DNA of 64,000 nucleotides from a virus. The stretch spans positions 1-64,000 of IMG/VR virus record IMGVR_UViG_3300032085_000337, one strand, 5' to 3'. Positions 47,931 to 56,622 of this stretch are shown piece after piece (positions within the stretch are counted from its first letter, which is position 1; the number at the start of each line of letters is the position of its first letter). Made by a program: the position numbers and the translations under genes. Under the pieces are notes generated by a model that did no database searches, had not been told where the DNA came from, and saw only the letters and a list, made by a program, of their open reading frames with translations.

Positions 47931-48307
47931 GGCGATCTGCAATCAAGGCTGGCTTTCGATCTGGCCTTGAGCAAGACAACTCGAAACATCTAGAGAGGTA
48001 CAATGTAGACTATGAATATGAAAAATATAAAATCAAGTTCGTCTCAAAGGCGAGAACGTACACTCCAGACTTTAGACTTTCGAACGGGGTAATCATTGAG
48101 ACTAAGGGGCGCTTCATTCCTAGTGATAGGACCAAGCATCTCTTGATCAAAGAGCAACACCCAGAGCTAGACATCAGATTTGTGTTTAGCAATAGCAAAC
48201 AAAGGCTATCCAAGACATCCCAACAGACCTATGGAGGCTGGTGTGATCGTCATGGGTTCCTCTACGCTGACGGGTTGATCCCCGTTGAGTGGATGAAAGA
48301 GAGGTGA
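47912..48307 (+). CDS. Endonuclease I, Holliday junction resolvase (phage B)
   Basis: 131 residues. Catalytic set Glu20, Asp53, Glu63, Lys65, and the family end LIPVEW. Close to T7 gp3 over its whole length and clearly related to the phage A copy at 6,263-6,667. Directly after the exonuclease gene, the two enzymes that degrade host DNA in T7-like phages. Confidence 0.95.
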   Translation: MVSPKLRRSAIKAGFRSGLEQDNSKHLERYNVDYEYEKYKIKFVSKARTYTPDFRLSNGVIIETKGRFIPSDRTKHLLIKEQHPELDIRFVFSNSKQRLSKTSQQTYGGWCDRHGFLYADGLIPVEWMKER

Positions 48308-48309
48308 TC

Positions 48310-48711
48310 GTGCCATCTAGTGCCCCAAGGGCTTGTCGTGTCCCCGGGTGCGCTGCCTATTCGTGTAGTGACGATAACTGTTTGGACAAAAGACAAGCTA
48401 CACATAAACCAAAAGAAACGGGAGACCCTCATAAGCGGGGGTCTCTTAGCCGCTCTAAAGCCTACAGCACCTCAAGGTGGCGTAAGGTGCGGCAGTCTCA
48501 AATGTCTAAGGCCCCACTGTGCCAAAGGTGCTTAAGTTTCGACATGGTAACTATAGCAACTGATGTAGACCACTATGTCCCACACAGGGGTGACAAGAAG
48601 CTTATGTGGGACGCTAGTAATTTGCAGTCTTTATGCAGATCGTGTCACAGTTGGAAGACCCAAGAAGAACTAAAGGGCACATTCCACGACTACCGTAATA
48701 TTGTTGCGTAA
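48310..48711 (+). CDS. HNH endonuclease
   Basis: 133 residues from GTG 48,310, chosen because relatives start with Pro-Ser-Ser-Ala-Pro-Arg; ATG 48,289 is in frame but lies inside endonuclease I. Zinc-like Cys pairs (PGC...C; CQRC; CRSC) frame the HNH motif with Asp-Val-Asp-His and Asn-Leu-Gln-Ser-Leu-Cys. It lies just before the small terminase gene, where HK97-type phages keep an HNH protein that aids packaging. Confidence 0.9.
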   Translation: MPSSAPRACRVPGCAAYSCSDDNCLDKRQATHKPKETGDPHKRGSLSRSKAYSTSRWRKVRQSQMSKAPLCQRCLSFDMVTIATDVDHYVPHRGDKKLMWDASNLQSLCRSCHSWKTQEELKGTFHDYRNIVA

Positions 48712-48821
48712 AGACCAGCGCATTAGCAACTAATGTTTGTTTTGGTGGCGTGTAAAAACTTTCGATTGGGGCATGTCTTCCAGTTTACTTGAATATTCTT
48801 AAAAACATTGGAGGTTCTGCA

Positions 48822-49319
48822 ATGGCAGGCGCAAAAGGACGCTCAGGCGGACACAATAAGAAATCTATAGCTGAACACAAACTATCTGGCACTTATCGTG
48901 GCAACAGACACTCAGGCATCCTACAGGAGAACGCAATGCAGGTAGAGCCTGAGCAATACATCACCACCAGCAGCACTAAGGTTGATCTATTCAACCGCTT
49001 CAGTGAGCTACTGTACAACGAGGGCCTTACATCAGGTGAGGTCGATAGTCTCTACATCAGTCAGATCGTTGATCTCTATGATGCTTACACACAGGCTGCT
49101 GTTGTCTACAACACTGAGGGTGTGGCTGCTAAGGTTGGCAACAAGCTGGCTATCAACCTGATGATGGAGCTACAGAAGGAGATGCGTGTGCTGCTTGGTG
49201 AGTATGCATTGACACCATCCACCCGTGCCCTAAAGGAACGCACTAAGGACACTGAGCCATATGAGGCTGAAGACCCTGTAGCTGACTTCCTCAACACTAA
49301 GCCACGCTTGGTTAAGTGA
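48822..49319 (+). CDS. terS: Terminase small subunit (P27-like)
   Basis: 165 residues from ATG 48,822 with ribosome-binding site ggagg at 48,810. Starts Met-Ala-Gly-Ala-Lys-Gly-Arg-Ser-Gly-Gly, typical of the P27 family, followed by a helical DNA-binding/oligomerisation body. Comes after the HNH gene. The large subunit lies 3.5 kb downstream, beyond the lysis genes. Confidence 0.8.
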   Translation: MAGAKGRSGGHNKKSIAEHKLSGTYRGNRHSGILQENAMQVEPEQYITTSSTKVDLFNRFSELLYNEGLTSGEVDSLYISQIVDLYDAYTQAAVVYNTEGVAAKVGNKLAINLMMELQKEMRVLLGEYALTPSTRALKERTKDTEPYEAEDPVADFLNTKPRLVK

Positions 49320-49352
49320 ATACAACACAACATAACATAAGGACTACACAAC

Positions 49353-49697
49353 ATGGCAAACCTATTTATTACAGACAACCATAAGCACACAGACACTGAC
49401 GAGGACTTGGACCTAGTAACATGCCTTGAGCACCCAAGGGTCACTAAGGTCACTATTATGCCTGATGGCACATTGGTAGCTGAGATGGCTAACATTGATG
49501 CGTCCGCTGATATTATCCGCAAGCAAGAGGGCTTGCATAAGTCAAACAAGACTGGCTTCCGTGGTGTCTCTATTCGTGGTAGTAAGTATCGTGCAGACAT
49601 CTCGCATGGTGGCATCCAATACAACTTGGGTTCCTTTGAGACCATGAGAGAGGCTGTGGAAGCTCGTATAAAAGCTGAAATGGAGTTGAGCCAATGA
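49353..49697 (+). CDS. AP2-domain DNA-binding protein
   Basis: 114 residues. Residues about 63-108 form an AP2-like domain (Lys-Thr-Gly-Phe-Arg-Gly-Val-Ser, Tyr-Arg-Ala-Asp-Ile, Leu-Gly-Ser-Phe-Glu-Thr, Glu-Ala). In phages this domain usually comes with an HNH homing nuclease; here it stands alone with an N-terminal region of unknown kind. It may be a free-standing homing-derived gene inserted between the small terminase and lysis genes. Confidence 0.75.
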   Translation: MANLFITDNHKHTDTDEDLDLVTCLEHPRVTKVTIMPDGTLVAEMANIDASADIIRKQEGLHKSNKTGFRGVSIRGSKYRADISHGGIQYNLGSFETMREAVEARIKAEMELSQ

Positions 49698-49993
49698 AGG
49701 CTATTATCTTAGCACTGTTAGTTTCTGTAGCCTCCACAGGTGCAGCCATGAGTGGAATAACCAAAGAGAAAGCTGAGAAGTGTGCTGGCCTTATGGGTGT
49801 GGTTTTGTTTGTGGCAATGGGCCGTGACTTTGGTAACACACCAGAGAAAGCCTACTTAGCTATTACAGACCTTGGTGTTTCACCAGAGGCTGCTAATGAG
49901 ATCGTAATCAATGTGTTCTACAAGATGAAAGACAACACACCTAATGAGGTTGCTGATAGCTTCCTCAATTACTGTATTTCGGAGGAAACATGA
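49694..49993 (+). CDS. Exported small protein
   Basis: 99 residues. Residues 1-18 form a signal peptide (Lys, hydrophobic stretch, small residues at the end). The mature part is helical with two Cys residues (about 30 and 94) that could pair. It overlaps the AP2 gene and the lysozyme gene by 4 bases each, so a lysis-related or periplasmic role is likely. Not recognised. Confidence 0.65.
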   Translation: MKAIILALLVSVASTGAAMSGITKEKAEKCAGLMGVVLFVAMGRDFGNTPEKAYLAITDLGVSPEAANEIVINVFYKMKDNTPNEVADSFLNYCISEET

Positions 49994-50517
49994 AAATAGG
50001 AACCAAAGGCCTACAATTGATTAAAGACTTTGAGGGTCTAGAACTAAAGGCTTACATGCCTACCCCAGATGATGTCCCTACTATTGGTTATGGTCACACT
50101 AAGACAGCTAAGATGGGCATGGAGATCACTGAAAAGCAAGCTGAAGCTCTACTCAAGAAAGATTTAGCTTGGGTTGAACTTGCAGTAAACAAACGGGTCA
50201 CAGTGCCTATTACACAAGAGCAATACGATGCTTTGTGTTCTTTCGTCTATAACCTTGGTGAAACTAATTTCGCTAAATCTACATTGCTAAGACGACTAAA
50301 CAATAAGCGCTACACTGAGGCTGCTGATGAGCTTCTGCGCTGGAACAAGCAAGGCGCTAAAGTCCTCCGTGGGCTGACACGCCGCAGGGAGGCCGAGAGA
50401 GCACTGTTCCTATCAGAGCCTGATGCCCCTACCTCAGCAACCGCACAAGGCCCCCTAGCGGCCGTCTTATGGGTTCTAGAGGCTATCTTAGACGCTATTC
50501 TCAGTAAAAGGAGTTGA
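49990..50517 (+). CDS. Endolysin, T4-type lysozyme (GH24)
   Basis: 175 residues. Catalytic Glu15 (FEG), Asp27/Asp28 and Thr31 (PTIGYGHT) give the Glu-Asp-Thr set of GH24. The C-terminus (about 152-170) is a hydrophobic helix after a Pro/Ala-rich linker, not usual for this family; it might tether the enzyme or be a short fusion. No signal peptide, so a holin is needed. Confidence 0.93.
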   Translation: MKIGTKGLQLIKDFEGLELKAYMPTPDDVPTIGYGHTKTAKMGMEITEKQAEALLKKDLAWVELAVNKRVTVPITQEQYDALCSFVYNLGETNFAKSTLLRRLNNKRYTEAADELLRWNKQGAKVLRGLTRRREAERALFLSEPDAPTSATAQGPLAAVLWVLEAILDAILSKRS

Positions 50518-50518
50518 T

Positions 50519-50875
50519 ATGTTTGCATTACTCATGTCTTTAGTCAATCCGCTCGCTAAGGTTGCTTTGGACCTCATGGCTGCTAAGACGCAACAAGCCA
50601 ACGCTAAGACCGACCAGCAGCGAATTGAAGCTGAGGTGACTATTCACCAACTAGAGGCCCGGCAGGAAGTCCTTATTGCTGAACAAGCAACACGGGCGAC
50701 ACGTTGGATTAGGCCTCTGTTTGCCCTTCCTTTCGTAGTCTATAACTTCAAGGTTGTTGTTTGGGATAAGGTTCTGGGCTTAGGTACTACAGACGTACTT
50801 TCAGAACAATACTGGCAGCTACAAATGATCGTCTTCGGGGCATATTTCATTACAAGAGGTCTCGGCAAGAAATAA
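50519..50875 (+). CDS. Holin-type membrane protein
   Basis: 118 residues. A helical charged region (about 18-60) is followed by membrane segments at about 64-80 and 96-113, with a weaker hydrophobic stretch at the N-terminus. It follows the lysozyme by one base and matches small phage proteins annotated as 3TM holins. It would release the lysozyme at lysis time. Confidence 0.7.
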   Translation: MFALLMSLVNPLAKVALDLMAAKTQQANAKTDQQRIEAEVTIHQLEARQEVLIAEQATRATRWIRPLFALPFVVYNFKVVVWDKVLGLGTTDVLSEQYWQLQMIVFGAYFITRGLGKK

Positions 50876-50892
50876 CTTTAAGGAGGCCTCTT

Positions 50893-51138
50893 ATGGCTAG
50901 ACGTACAGTCAAAGAGGTCTCAGATGACCTAGATAAGCTGATCGACAGATGCGACAACGTAAAGCAGAACATTAACGAGTTGGAGCTAAAGTTGGCTCTA
51001 TTGCATCAAAAGGTGCATGTCATTGAGGGCAATCTATCAGGCGTCCTTAGTTCCTTCAGTTGGGCTTGGCGCACTGTTGGTGGTTTGTTCTTGGCTGCTT
51101 TAGTGGCCTTTATACTCAGCGGGGGTCTAGCTAAATGA
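50893..51138 (+). CDS. Coiled-coil protein with C-terminal membrane anchor
   Basis: 81 residues. Heptad-like helical region (about 5-48) and one C-terminal membrane segment (about 58-78). The shape is like XhlA-type lysis helpers. Good ribosome-binding site (aaggagg). Overlaps the next gene by 4 bases. Confidence 0.65.
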   Translation: MARRTVKEVSDDLDKLIDRCDNVKQNINELELKLALLHQKVHVIEGNLSGVLSSFSWAWRTVGGLFLAALVAFILSGGLAK

Positions 51139-51539
51139 AAAGTAATTTGTTGTGGGGGTTAGCCCTTGGTTTGGTTTTTACTACGTTGACACAGTTGGTC
51201 TTACTATTACTGTCACCACCAACACCCTACAAGGACGTTGAGATCACATCTGTTACACAGGTTGATGAGGGCTACATAGTTGAGGCTAACTTCATCAAGA
51301 CAGCCTGTAAGTTTAGGAGACTGGAGGTCTTTGGTATTAACACAGGTGTCCCTGTTTACCTAAAGTGGGAGGCATTAGATGGCTCTCCTTCTACAGACTA
51401 TGATAGGTCTATTGGCAAACAGCATCTTATCATCTTAGCTATCACATCTGATGAAGATTATGACACACTTGAGATCAGGACACGCCATGACTGCAAAGGT
51501 GAGTTAGTGGATAAGGTCTTTGCAACCATTAACACATAA
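51135..51539 (+). CDS. Membrane-anchored protein with extracytoplasmic domain
   Basis: 134 residues. One membrane segment near the N-terminus (about 5-27), then a beta-rich domain with two Cys residues (about 58 and 119). Position in the lysis block suggests a spanin-like or envelope role, but no lipobox is present. Not recognised. Confidence 0.6.
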   Translation: MKSNLLWGLALGLVFTTLTQLVLLLLSPPTPYKDVEITSVTQVDEGYIVEANFIKTACKFRRLEVFGINTGVPVYLKWEALDGSPSTDYDRSIGKQHLIILAITSDEDYDTLEIRTRHDCKGELVDKVFATINT

Positions 51540-51551
51540 GGAGTAGGCTCT

Positions 51552-51671
51552 ATGAGCGATGACATATTTAACCTAGATGAGTTCGTTTCTCAAGAGCCTG
51601 TAGTTAAGAAAGCTAGTGCAGTTGAGGAAGTATGTAAGCTCTACGTCTACTTATGTGGACATTGGGCCTAA
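51552..51671 (+). CDS. Short ORF overlapping the next frame
   Basis: 39 residues from ATG 51,552. The first 25 residues look like a normal N-terminus (acidic, then Lys-Lys-Ala-Ser-Ala-Val-Glu-Glu), the rest does not. The frame then overlaps the ORF at 51,616, whose start lacks a ribosome-binding site. One gene split by a frameshift or sequencing error is possible. Confidence 0.45.
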   Translation: MSDDIFNLDEFVSQEPVVKKASAVEEVCKLYVYLCGHWA

Positions 51672-51846
51672 TTACTTGTCTACACTTAATGGCGGCTCTG
51701 CTGGCCAAAGGGCTGAAAACGTGACCTTCTCAGCTACAACATCTATGTCCCAAGATGACAGGATAGAGGTGTGGATTAAGAACACATCAGATGACACTGA
51801 TGTTACAGTCCTGAAAGCTGGTCAGTTCCAAGTATTCGAACGATGA
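51616..51846 (+). CDS. Beta-rich virion-like protein, possibly missing its start
   Basis: 76 residues from GTG 51,616. Thr/Ser/Asn-rich, beta-stranded, ending in Asp-Asp-Arg-Ile-Glu-Val-Trp-Ile-Lys-Asn-Thr and Gln-Phe-Gln-Val-Phe-Glu. This resembles the C-terminal domain of phage head-fiber or collar proteins, like the protein at 24,214-24,786 in phage A. Probably expressed as the continuation of the ORF at 51,552 after a +1 shift. Confidence 0.5.
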   Translation: MQLRKYVSSTSTYVDIGPNYLSTLNGGSAGQRAENVTFSATTSMSQDDRIEVWIKNTSDDTDVTVLKAGQFQVFER

Positions 51847-51852
51847 ACAATG

Positions 51853-51873
51853 GGTCTCCCTTAACGGGGGGCC
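51853..51873 (+). other. GC-rich hairpin after ORF 51,616
   Basis: GGTCTCCC pairs with GGGGGGCC (two G-U pairs) around a 5-base loop. No T-run. Related in base pattern to hairpins at 57,741, 59,548 and 62,969. Confidence 0.6.
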
Positions 51874-51894
51874 TACAGCAACAAAGGAAACAAA

Positions 51895-52071
51895 ATGGCA
51901 GACAGACGAGAGCCTAAAAGCCCTTATGAGCTACAACCCATCGACTATGTTATGTCGGCACTAGAAAACGCACTTCATTCAGGTTTAACCTTAGAGGAGG
52001 TAGTTGAGCTAGGTAACTTTGCTCAAAGCATTGAAGCTTGGGACTACGCAATTTCACTATACACAATATAA
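51895..52071 (+). CDS. Small hypothetical protein
   Basis: 58 residues from ATG 51,895, upstream aaaggaaa. Helical and acidic, with Leu-Thr-Leu-Glu-Glu-Val-Val-Glu-Leu. No family recognised. Fills the gap between the fiber-like ORF and the metallophosphoesterase. Confidence 0.6.
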   Translation: MADRREPKSPYELQPIDYVMSALENALHSGLTLEEVVELGNFAQSIEAWDYAISLYTI

Positions 52072-52083
52072 GAAAGATACAAC

Positions 52084-52848
52084 ATGACGACTCACTTAGT
52101 AATCCCGGATGGGCACTCTAAGCCCTCTGAAGACCTTGGTCGGTTTGACCTACTCAATAAGTTCATTAGAGACCTCAAGCCTGATGTTGTAGTTAACATC
52201 GGTGATGCAGCAGACATGCACAGCCTTAACACCTTCGATAAGGGTAAAGGTTCCTTTCATGGGGCATCCTATGAGAAGGACATCAGTTGTGCAGTTGAGA
52301 GCTTTGACCGTACATTCCACAAGGCCCCAAAGAACATCCGTAAGGTATTCTGTACTGGCAACCATGAGCACCGCATTACACGGGTCTTGGATCAATCACC
52401 TGAGCTTGCTGGTGACACTCATGGTGTCTCTATGGGTCACCTTCAGCTAGACAATTACTTTGATGATGTAGTCCCCTACGAGGGTGCAGCAGCAGGCACT
52501 ATTGTGGTTGATGGTATCATCTACGCACACTACCTAACTTCAGGTGCTATGGGTCGTCCTATCAGTGGCGACAACCATGCTCGTTCATTGCTCCTTAAGG
52601 GCCACATGAGTGCTACAGTGGGCCACAGCCACTTCTTTGATTACAGCACACACGTTGATGCTTCAGGGAGGCGTATGATGGGCCTAGTGGCTGGTAGCTT
52701 CAAAGGGCCTAAGAATGATGCCTACGCTGGCACTAGCGCACGCAACTACTGGCGTGGTGTTTGTGTTAAGCGCATGGTTAACGATGGCACTTATGATCTT
52801 CAAATGGTCTCTATGGCCCAACTGGAGAAACTATACAAAACAACATAA
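52084..52848 (+). CDS. Calcineurin-like metallophosphoesterase
   Basis: 254 residues. Metal motifs in order: Asp9-Gly-His11, Gly-Asp-Ala-Ala-Asp near 40-44, Gly-Asn-His-Glu-His near 92-96, and Gly-His-Ser-His near 179-182. A complete dinuclear phosphoesterase site. Such genes often sit next to terminase genes in HK97-type phages. Substrate unknown; DNA end or nucleotide processing is possible. Confidence 0.85.
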   Translation: MTTHLVIPDGHSKPSEDLGRFDLLNKFIRDLKPDVVVNIGDAADMHSLNTFDKGKGSFHGASYEKDISCAVESFDRTFHKAPKNIRKVFCTGNHEHRITRVLDQSPELAGDTHGVSMGHLQLDNYFDDVVPYEGAAAGTIVVDGIIYAHYLTSGAMGRPISGDNHARSLLLKGHMSATVGHSHFFDYSTHVDASGRRMMGLVAGSFKGPKNDAYAGTSARNYWRGVCVKRMVNDGTYDLQMVSMAQLEKLYKTT

Positions 52849-52858
52849 AGGAAACAAC

Positions 52859-54526
52859 ATGGCACTGGTAGCAGATGCAATTAAGTACGCCAAAGACATA
52901 TCAGATGGTAAAATATTAGCTAATAAATACGTCCGCTTGCAGTGCCAATCATTCCTCAATGACCTAGAGACTAATCAGCATGAAGAGGGCTTCCGCTGGC
53001 AGTTTTCAGAAGAGCTTGCTAGTCACGCACTAGGCTTCATGCAACTGTTCAAGTACGTTGAGGGGACGGTAGCTGGCCAACAGGTCAATCTATCCCCTTG
53101 GCAAGCATTCTTGATTGCTAATGCTTATGGTTGGGTTGATAAGCTCAATGATGGCATCAGGCGCTATACACGACTAATCTCTTTGGTTGGTCGTAAGAAC
53201 GCTAAGTCTACTGTCTTGGCTCTTGTGGGTCTTTATGAGCTACGCTTTGGCCCTGAAGGCTCTCAGCTAGTCACTATGGCTACACAGAAGGAGCAGGCTA
53301 AACTTGTGTGGAACATGAGTGGCCGTATGGCTGAGACTTCAGACCAGCGCTTGCTACCTAGTTATAACCGCACAGTGTCCACTATCTCTAATAAAGACAA
53401 TTGGACACGCTATTGGCCACTGTCTAAGGAAAGTAAGCGTCTTGATGGTCTGAACATTCGTTTGGCTATCATTGATGAAGCTGCTGCTATCCGTGACGAG
53501 AACCTCTTTGATGTTGTTACATCATCTATGGGTTCGCAGTTGTCACCACAAACTTGGATGATCACTACAGGTCAGACGGGGGCTGAGAGTAACCCTTTTA
53601 TGAAGTCTTTAGACTACGGTAAGAAGGCGCTTGATGGTGTAGTTGATGACCAGCGTGTGTTCACACTAGCTTATCATATTGATGAAGATGATGACTGGAA
53701 TGACCCTACGGTTTGGATCAAAGCTAACCCTAATCTTGGCATCAGTGTCTCTGAAGAGTTCTTGATGGAAGAGATGAAGGAAGCTGAGAACATCCCTAGC
53801 AAAGCTGTTAATTTCAAAGTGAAATACTGCAACCAATTCCTTAGCACTGCGGAAGCTTGGTTGGACGTAGCTTTGTGGAACAAGTGTACAACCTCTAAGC
53901 TGCCCACTGAGGGCCTCCCTCTTTATGTTGGCATGGACTTAGGCGCAACATCAGACTTAACCGCTGTGGCTCTTCTATGGGACGCTGATGGCACTTACTA
54001 TGTTGACTTCAGGGCTTGGATACCTGAAGAGGCATTTAAGTCCTGTCCTAAGCATGTGAGGTCTGTTTATGACCAAGCTGCTGAGAGTGGCCACCTAGTT
54101 ATCACTGAGGGTGACGTAGCTGACCACAATGCTGTTTACGACTACCTAACTGAACTAGCAGAACTTGAGCAAGTCAAGGAGATAGCTTTTGATAGCTGGT
54201 CAGCAGTACACCTGACTTCTAGGCTTACTGAAGCTGGCCTGCCCATGGTGCGCTACGACCAGAGCATGAAAGCTATGTCTCCAGCTTCTAAGGAGGCTGA
54301 GATACTCATTCGCAATAGGTCTATCCAACACCTTGGGAAGCCTTTCTTTGGTTGGTGTTTTAATAACTGTGAGCTTTACACAGATGCTAATGAGAACATC
54401 AAGGTGCGTAAGGGGCCAGACCCAGCGCTCAAGATTGACCCTATTATCGCTATGATTATGGCTGTTGGCCGAGCTACACTTCAACAGGCTGAGAAGCCAA
54501 AGAAGTTCAGCTTCTATATAGATTAA
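52859..54526 (+). CDS. terL: Terminase large subunit (HK97-like)
   Basis: 555 residues from ATG 52,859 with aaaggaa upstream; the frame extends upstream only inside the phosphoesterase gene. Walker A-like GRKNAKST near 115-122 and Walker B Ala-Ile-Ile-Asp-Glu near 204-208. Nuclease acidic residues appear in Gly-Met-Asp-Leu-Gly (near 361) and in later Asp residues. Belongs to the Terminase_1 type, unlike the T7-like terminase of phage A. Confidence 0.92.
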   Translation: MALVADAIKYAKDISDGKILANKYVRLQCQSFLNDLETNQHEEGFRWQFSEELASHALGFMQLFKYVEGTVAGQQVNLSPWQAFLIANAYGWVDKLNDGIRRYTRLISLVGRKNAKSTVLALVGLYELRFGPEGSQLVTMATQKEQAKLVWNMSGRMAETSDQRLLPSYNRTVSTISNKDNWTRYWPLSKESKRLDGLNIRLAIIDEAAAIRDENLFDVVTSSMGSQLSPQTWMITTGQTGAESNPFMKSLDYGKKALDGVVDDQRVFTLAYHIDEDDDWNDPTVWIKANPNLGISVSEEFLMEEMKEAENIPSKAVNFKVKYCNQFLSTAEAWLDVALWNKCTTSKLPTEGLPLYVGMDLGATSDLTAVALLWDADGTYYVDFRAWIPEEAFKSCPKHVRSVYDQAAESGHLVITEGDVADHNAVYDYLTELAELEQVKEIAFDSWSAVHLTSRLTEAGLPMVRYDQSMKAMSPASKEAEILIRNRSIQHLGKPFFGWCFNNCELYTDANENIKVRKGPDPALKIDPIIAMIMAVGRATLQQAEKPKKFSFYID

Positions 54527-54541
54527 CCAAAGGAGGCATAA

Positions 54542-55732
54542 ATGCCATCACTTTTAGATTGGCTACGGCCTTCAACTGTCACAGATGACGTCCCAACAAC
54601 AAACAGCAACTTTACCTTCTCTATTGCAGCTAACCCTAATAGTGCAGTTGAGGTGACACCTGAGAACGCTATGACTAACGCTACGGTGTTTACATGTCTT
54701 AGTGTCCTTGGGACTGCTGTATCACAACTCCCGGTAGCTGTAATGAAAGAGGGCGATAAGTCCTTCTCACCAGTTAAGCACTACGTTAACGATTTGCTTA
54801 AGAAGCCTAACGCTTCCCAAAGTCAATACGAGTTCCTCTACGGTATTGTGGTGGACCTTATGCTCTACGGCAACTGCTACATCCAGAAGATCACCACAAG
54901 CTCTGGTAAGGTCATTGAGTTGGTCCCATTGCCAGCCAATGAGGTTGAGACCGTGTTGTCTATCTCAGGCAAGCGCACGTTTATCTTGAATAAGAAGGTC
55001 TACACAGAGAAAGAGATCATTCACCTTCGTGACTTTGTTGGACAAGAGGCTCAAGGTCTTTCTCGTGTTAAGCAGACAGCCCGTCTGGTGGCTATAGACA
55101 ATGCTATTGACGTTCTTATCGCCGATACCTTTGTCAACGGCACTAGTGCCTCTGGCATCGTTAGTTTCCCTGATGATGTTGAGCCTGCCACAGCCCAAGC
55201 GTTTACAGACGCATGGTCACGCAAGTTCGGCAAAGGTGGCACTACTCGTGGTTCTGTGGCTGTCATTGGTGGTGGGGCAACCTTCCAACAACTTTCACCA
55301 CTAAGCCCTGCTGATGGTGACATCCAGTCACTGAAGGAACAGACTACAGCCCGCATTGGTGCTGTCTTCCGTATCCCTTCGCACATGCTGGAGATATTCA
55401 GTGGCGCTAAGTACAGCAACGTACAGGTCCGCAATACAGCTTTCTATCGTGATAGCATTGCCCCACTAACAACCTTGATTGAGCAGAAGCTGACTTTTGG
55501 TCTTCTTGGTGACAGTGGCTTAACTATCCGCTTTGATGCTGCTGACTTGCTTCGTGGTGATCTTCAGCAAGCCACTACTGTGGCTGTAGACGCTGTGGGT
55601 GCTGGGCTGCTTAGCGTTGATGAGGCCCGTGCCCTTATGGGTTACAGTCCTATGGCTGAAGAGGATAAACCTAAGCCGCCACAACAAATACCAACACAAG
55701 AGGAGGTACAAGAAGATGTGGATGATTCGTAG
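54542..55732 (+). CDS. Portal protein (HK97 family)
   Basis: 396 residues, the usual HK97 length. Typical segments: Thr-Val-Phe-Thr-Cys-Leu near 52-57, Asn-Cys-Tyr-Ile near 111-114, and Ile-Pro-Ser-His-Met-Leu with Asn-Val-Gln near 279-300. Upstream aaaggagg. It overlaps the next small gene. Confidence 0.95.
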   Translation: MPSLLDWLRPSTVTDDVPTTNSNFTFSIAANPNSAVEVTPENAMTNATVFTCLSVLGTAVSQLPVAVMKEGDKSFSPVKHYVNDLLKKPNASQSQYEFLYGIVVDLMLYGNCYIQKITTSSGKVIELVPLPANEVETVLSISGKRTFILNKKVYTEKEIIHLRDFVGQEAQGLSRVKQTARLVAIDNAIDVLIADTFVNGTSASGIVSFPDDVEPATAQAFTDAWSRKFGKGGTTRGSVAVIGGGATFQQLSPLSPADGDIQSLKEQTTARIGAVFRIPSHMLEIFSGAKYSNVQVRNTAFYRDSIAPLTTLIEQKLTFGLLGDSGLTIRFDAADLLRGDLQQATTVAVDAVGAGLLSVDEARALMGYSPMAEEDKPKPPQQIPTQEEVQEDVDDS

Positions 55733-55883
55733 GCCAACAGGCACAATCTACTCACGCAAGACCCTTGCTGGTCTAAAGGCAGCGTATGGTGGAAACAAGA
55801 AAGAGCTAGAGGCCCAAGGTTGGCTTTTCGTTAATCTTGAGGAACCTAAGAAGAAGGAAGAAACCGTTGCAGATGATAAGTAA
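55716..55883 (+). CDS. Small basic protein between portal and protease
   Basis: 55 residues from ATG 55,716, with a near-perfect ribosome-binding site (aggaggt, about 55,700-55,706). Basic N-terminus (Ile-Arg-Arg-Pro-Thr-Gly), Lys/Glu-rich end. Overlaps portal (17 bases) and protease (11 bases). Unknown role in head assembly. Confidence 0.6.
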   Translation: MWMIRRPTGTIYSRKTLAGLKAAYGGNKKELEAQGWLFVNLEEPKKKEETVADDK

Positions 55884-56511
55884 ATCTATACCGTTGCAGA
55901 TTGAGGCTAAGGCTGATGCTCCAGCGGGGACAATCTCAGCTTATCTTACAACCTTTGGTAACTCTGATGTTGTCTCTGACATCATGGCTAAGGGTTCCCT
56001 TGATAAGTTTATTGCTAAGTTCAATCCACAAGCCAAGAAGCTCCCAATGTTCTACGAGCATGACCACACATCTATCATTGGTGAGTGGACAGGGCTTAAG
56101 GCTGATGAACATGGTGTAGTTGGCGAGGGTGTTCTTTACACTGAGACTACCAAAGGCTCTGATGTTTACAAGCTAATGAAGCGTAACGCTGTTAGCTCTG
56201 TCTCCATTGGCTTTCGTAGCTCAGACTTTGAAAAGAATGATGATGGTGGACGCACGTTCAAGGAGATTGAGCTTGTAGAGACCTCTGTGGTCCTTAACCC
56301 TGCTAATGACCAAGCACAGATCATGTCCGTTAAATCTGATGATGGCTACATTGAAACAGCAGCGCTTAAGAAACACCTGATTGAAGGTGGTTTGACTAAG
56401 GCTGAATGTGAAGCCCTGTTCCTTAACGGATGGAAAGGCCTAAAGATGCTCCGTGAGACGGACATCAAGGCAGAAACACTAGCTGAAGCACTTAAGCGCT
56501 TTAAGCTGTAA
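55873..56511 (+). CDS. Prohead protease (HK97 family)
   Basis: 212 residues from ATG 55,873. Catalytic His in Phe-Tyr-Glu-His-Asp (about 55-59) and Ser in Ser-Val-Ser-Ile-Gly-Phe (about 109-114), followed by the Glu-x-Ser-Val-Val-Leu-Asn-Pro-Ala-Asn motif. It cleaves the capsid delta domain during head maturation. Confidence 0.95.
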   Translation: MISKSIPLQIEAKADAPAGTISAYLTTFGNSDVVSDIMAKGSLDKFIAKFNPQAKKLPMFYEHDHTSIIGEWTGLKADEHGVVGEGVLYTETTKGSDVYKLMKRNAVSSVSIGFRSSDFEKNDDGGRTFKEIELVETSVVLNPANDQAQIMSVKSDDGYIETAALKKHLIEGGLTKAECEALFLNGWKGLKMLRETDIKAETLAEALKRFKL

Positions 56512-56622
56512 CCAGTTTGGGGCGGAATGCTCTAATATCACCCTACCAACCCAAAACCCTATAAGACTATTTGTGCAGTGGAATACTGCCTTTGTGTCTC
56601 TATCATCTCTGAAAGGATGAAC

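Noticed and set aside
48712-48821. Possible cos site between HNH and small terminase genes
   Set aside because: The position is right for HK97-type phages, but I see no symmetric or repeated site there to support it.
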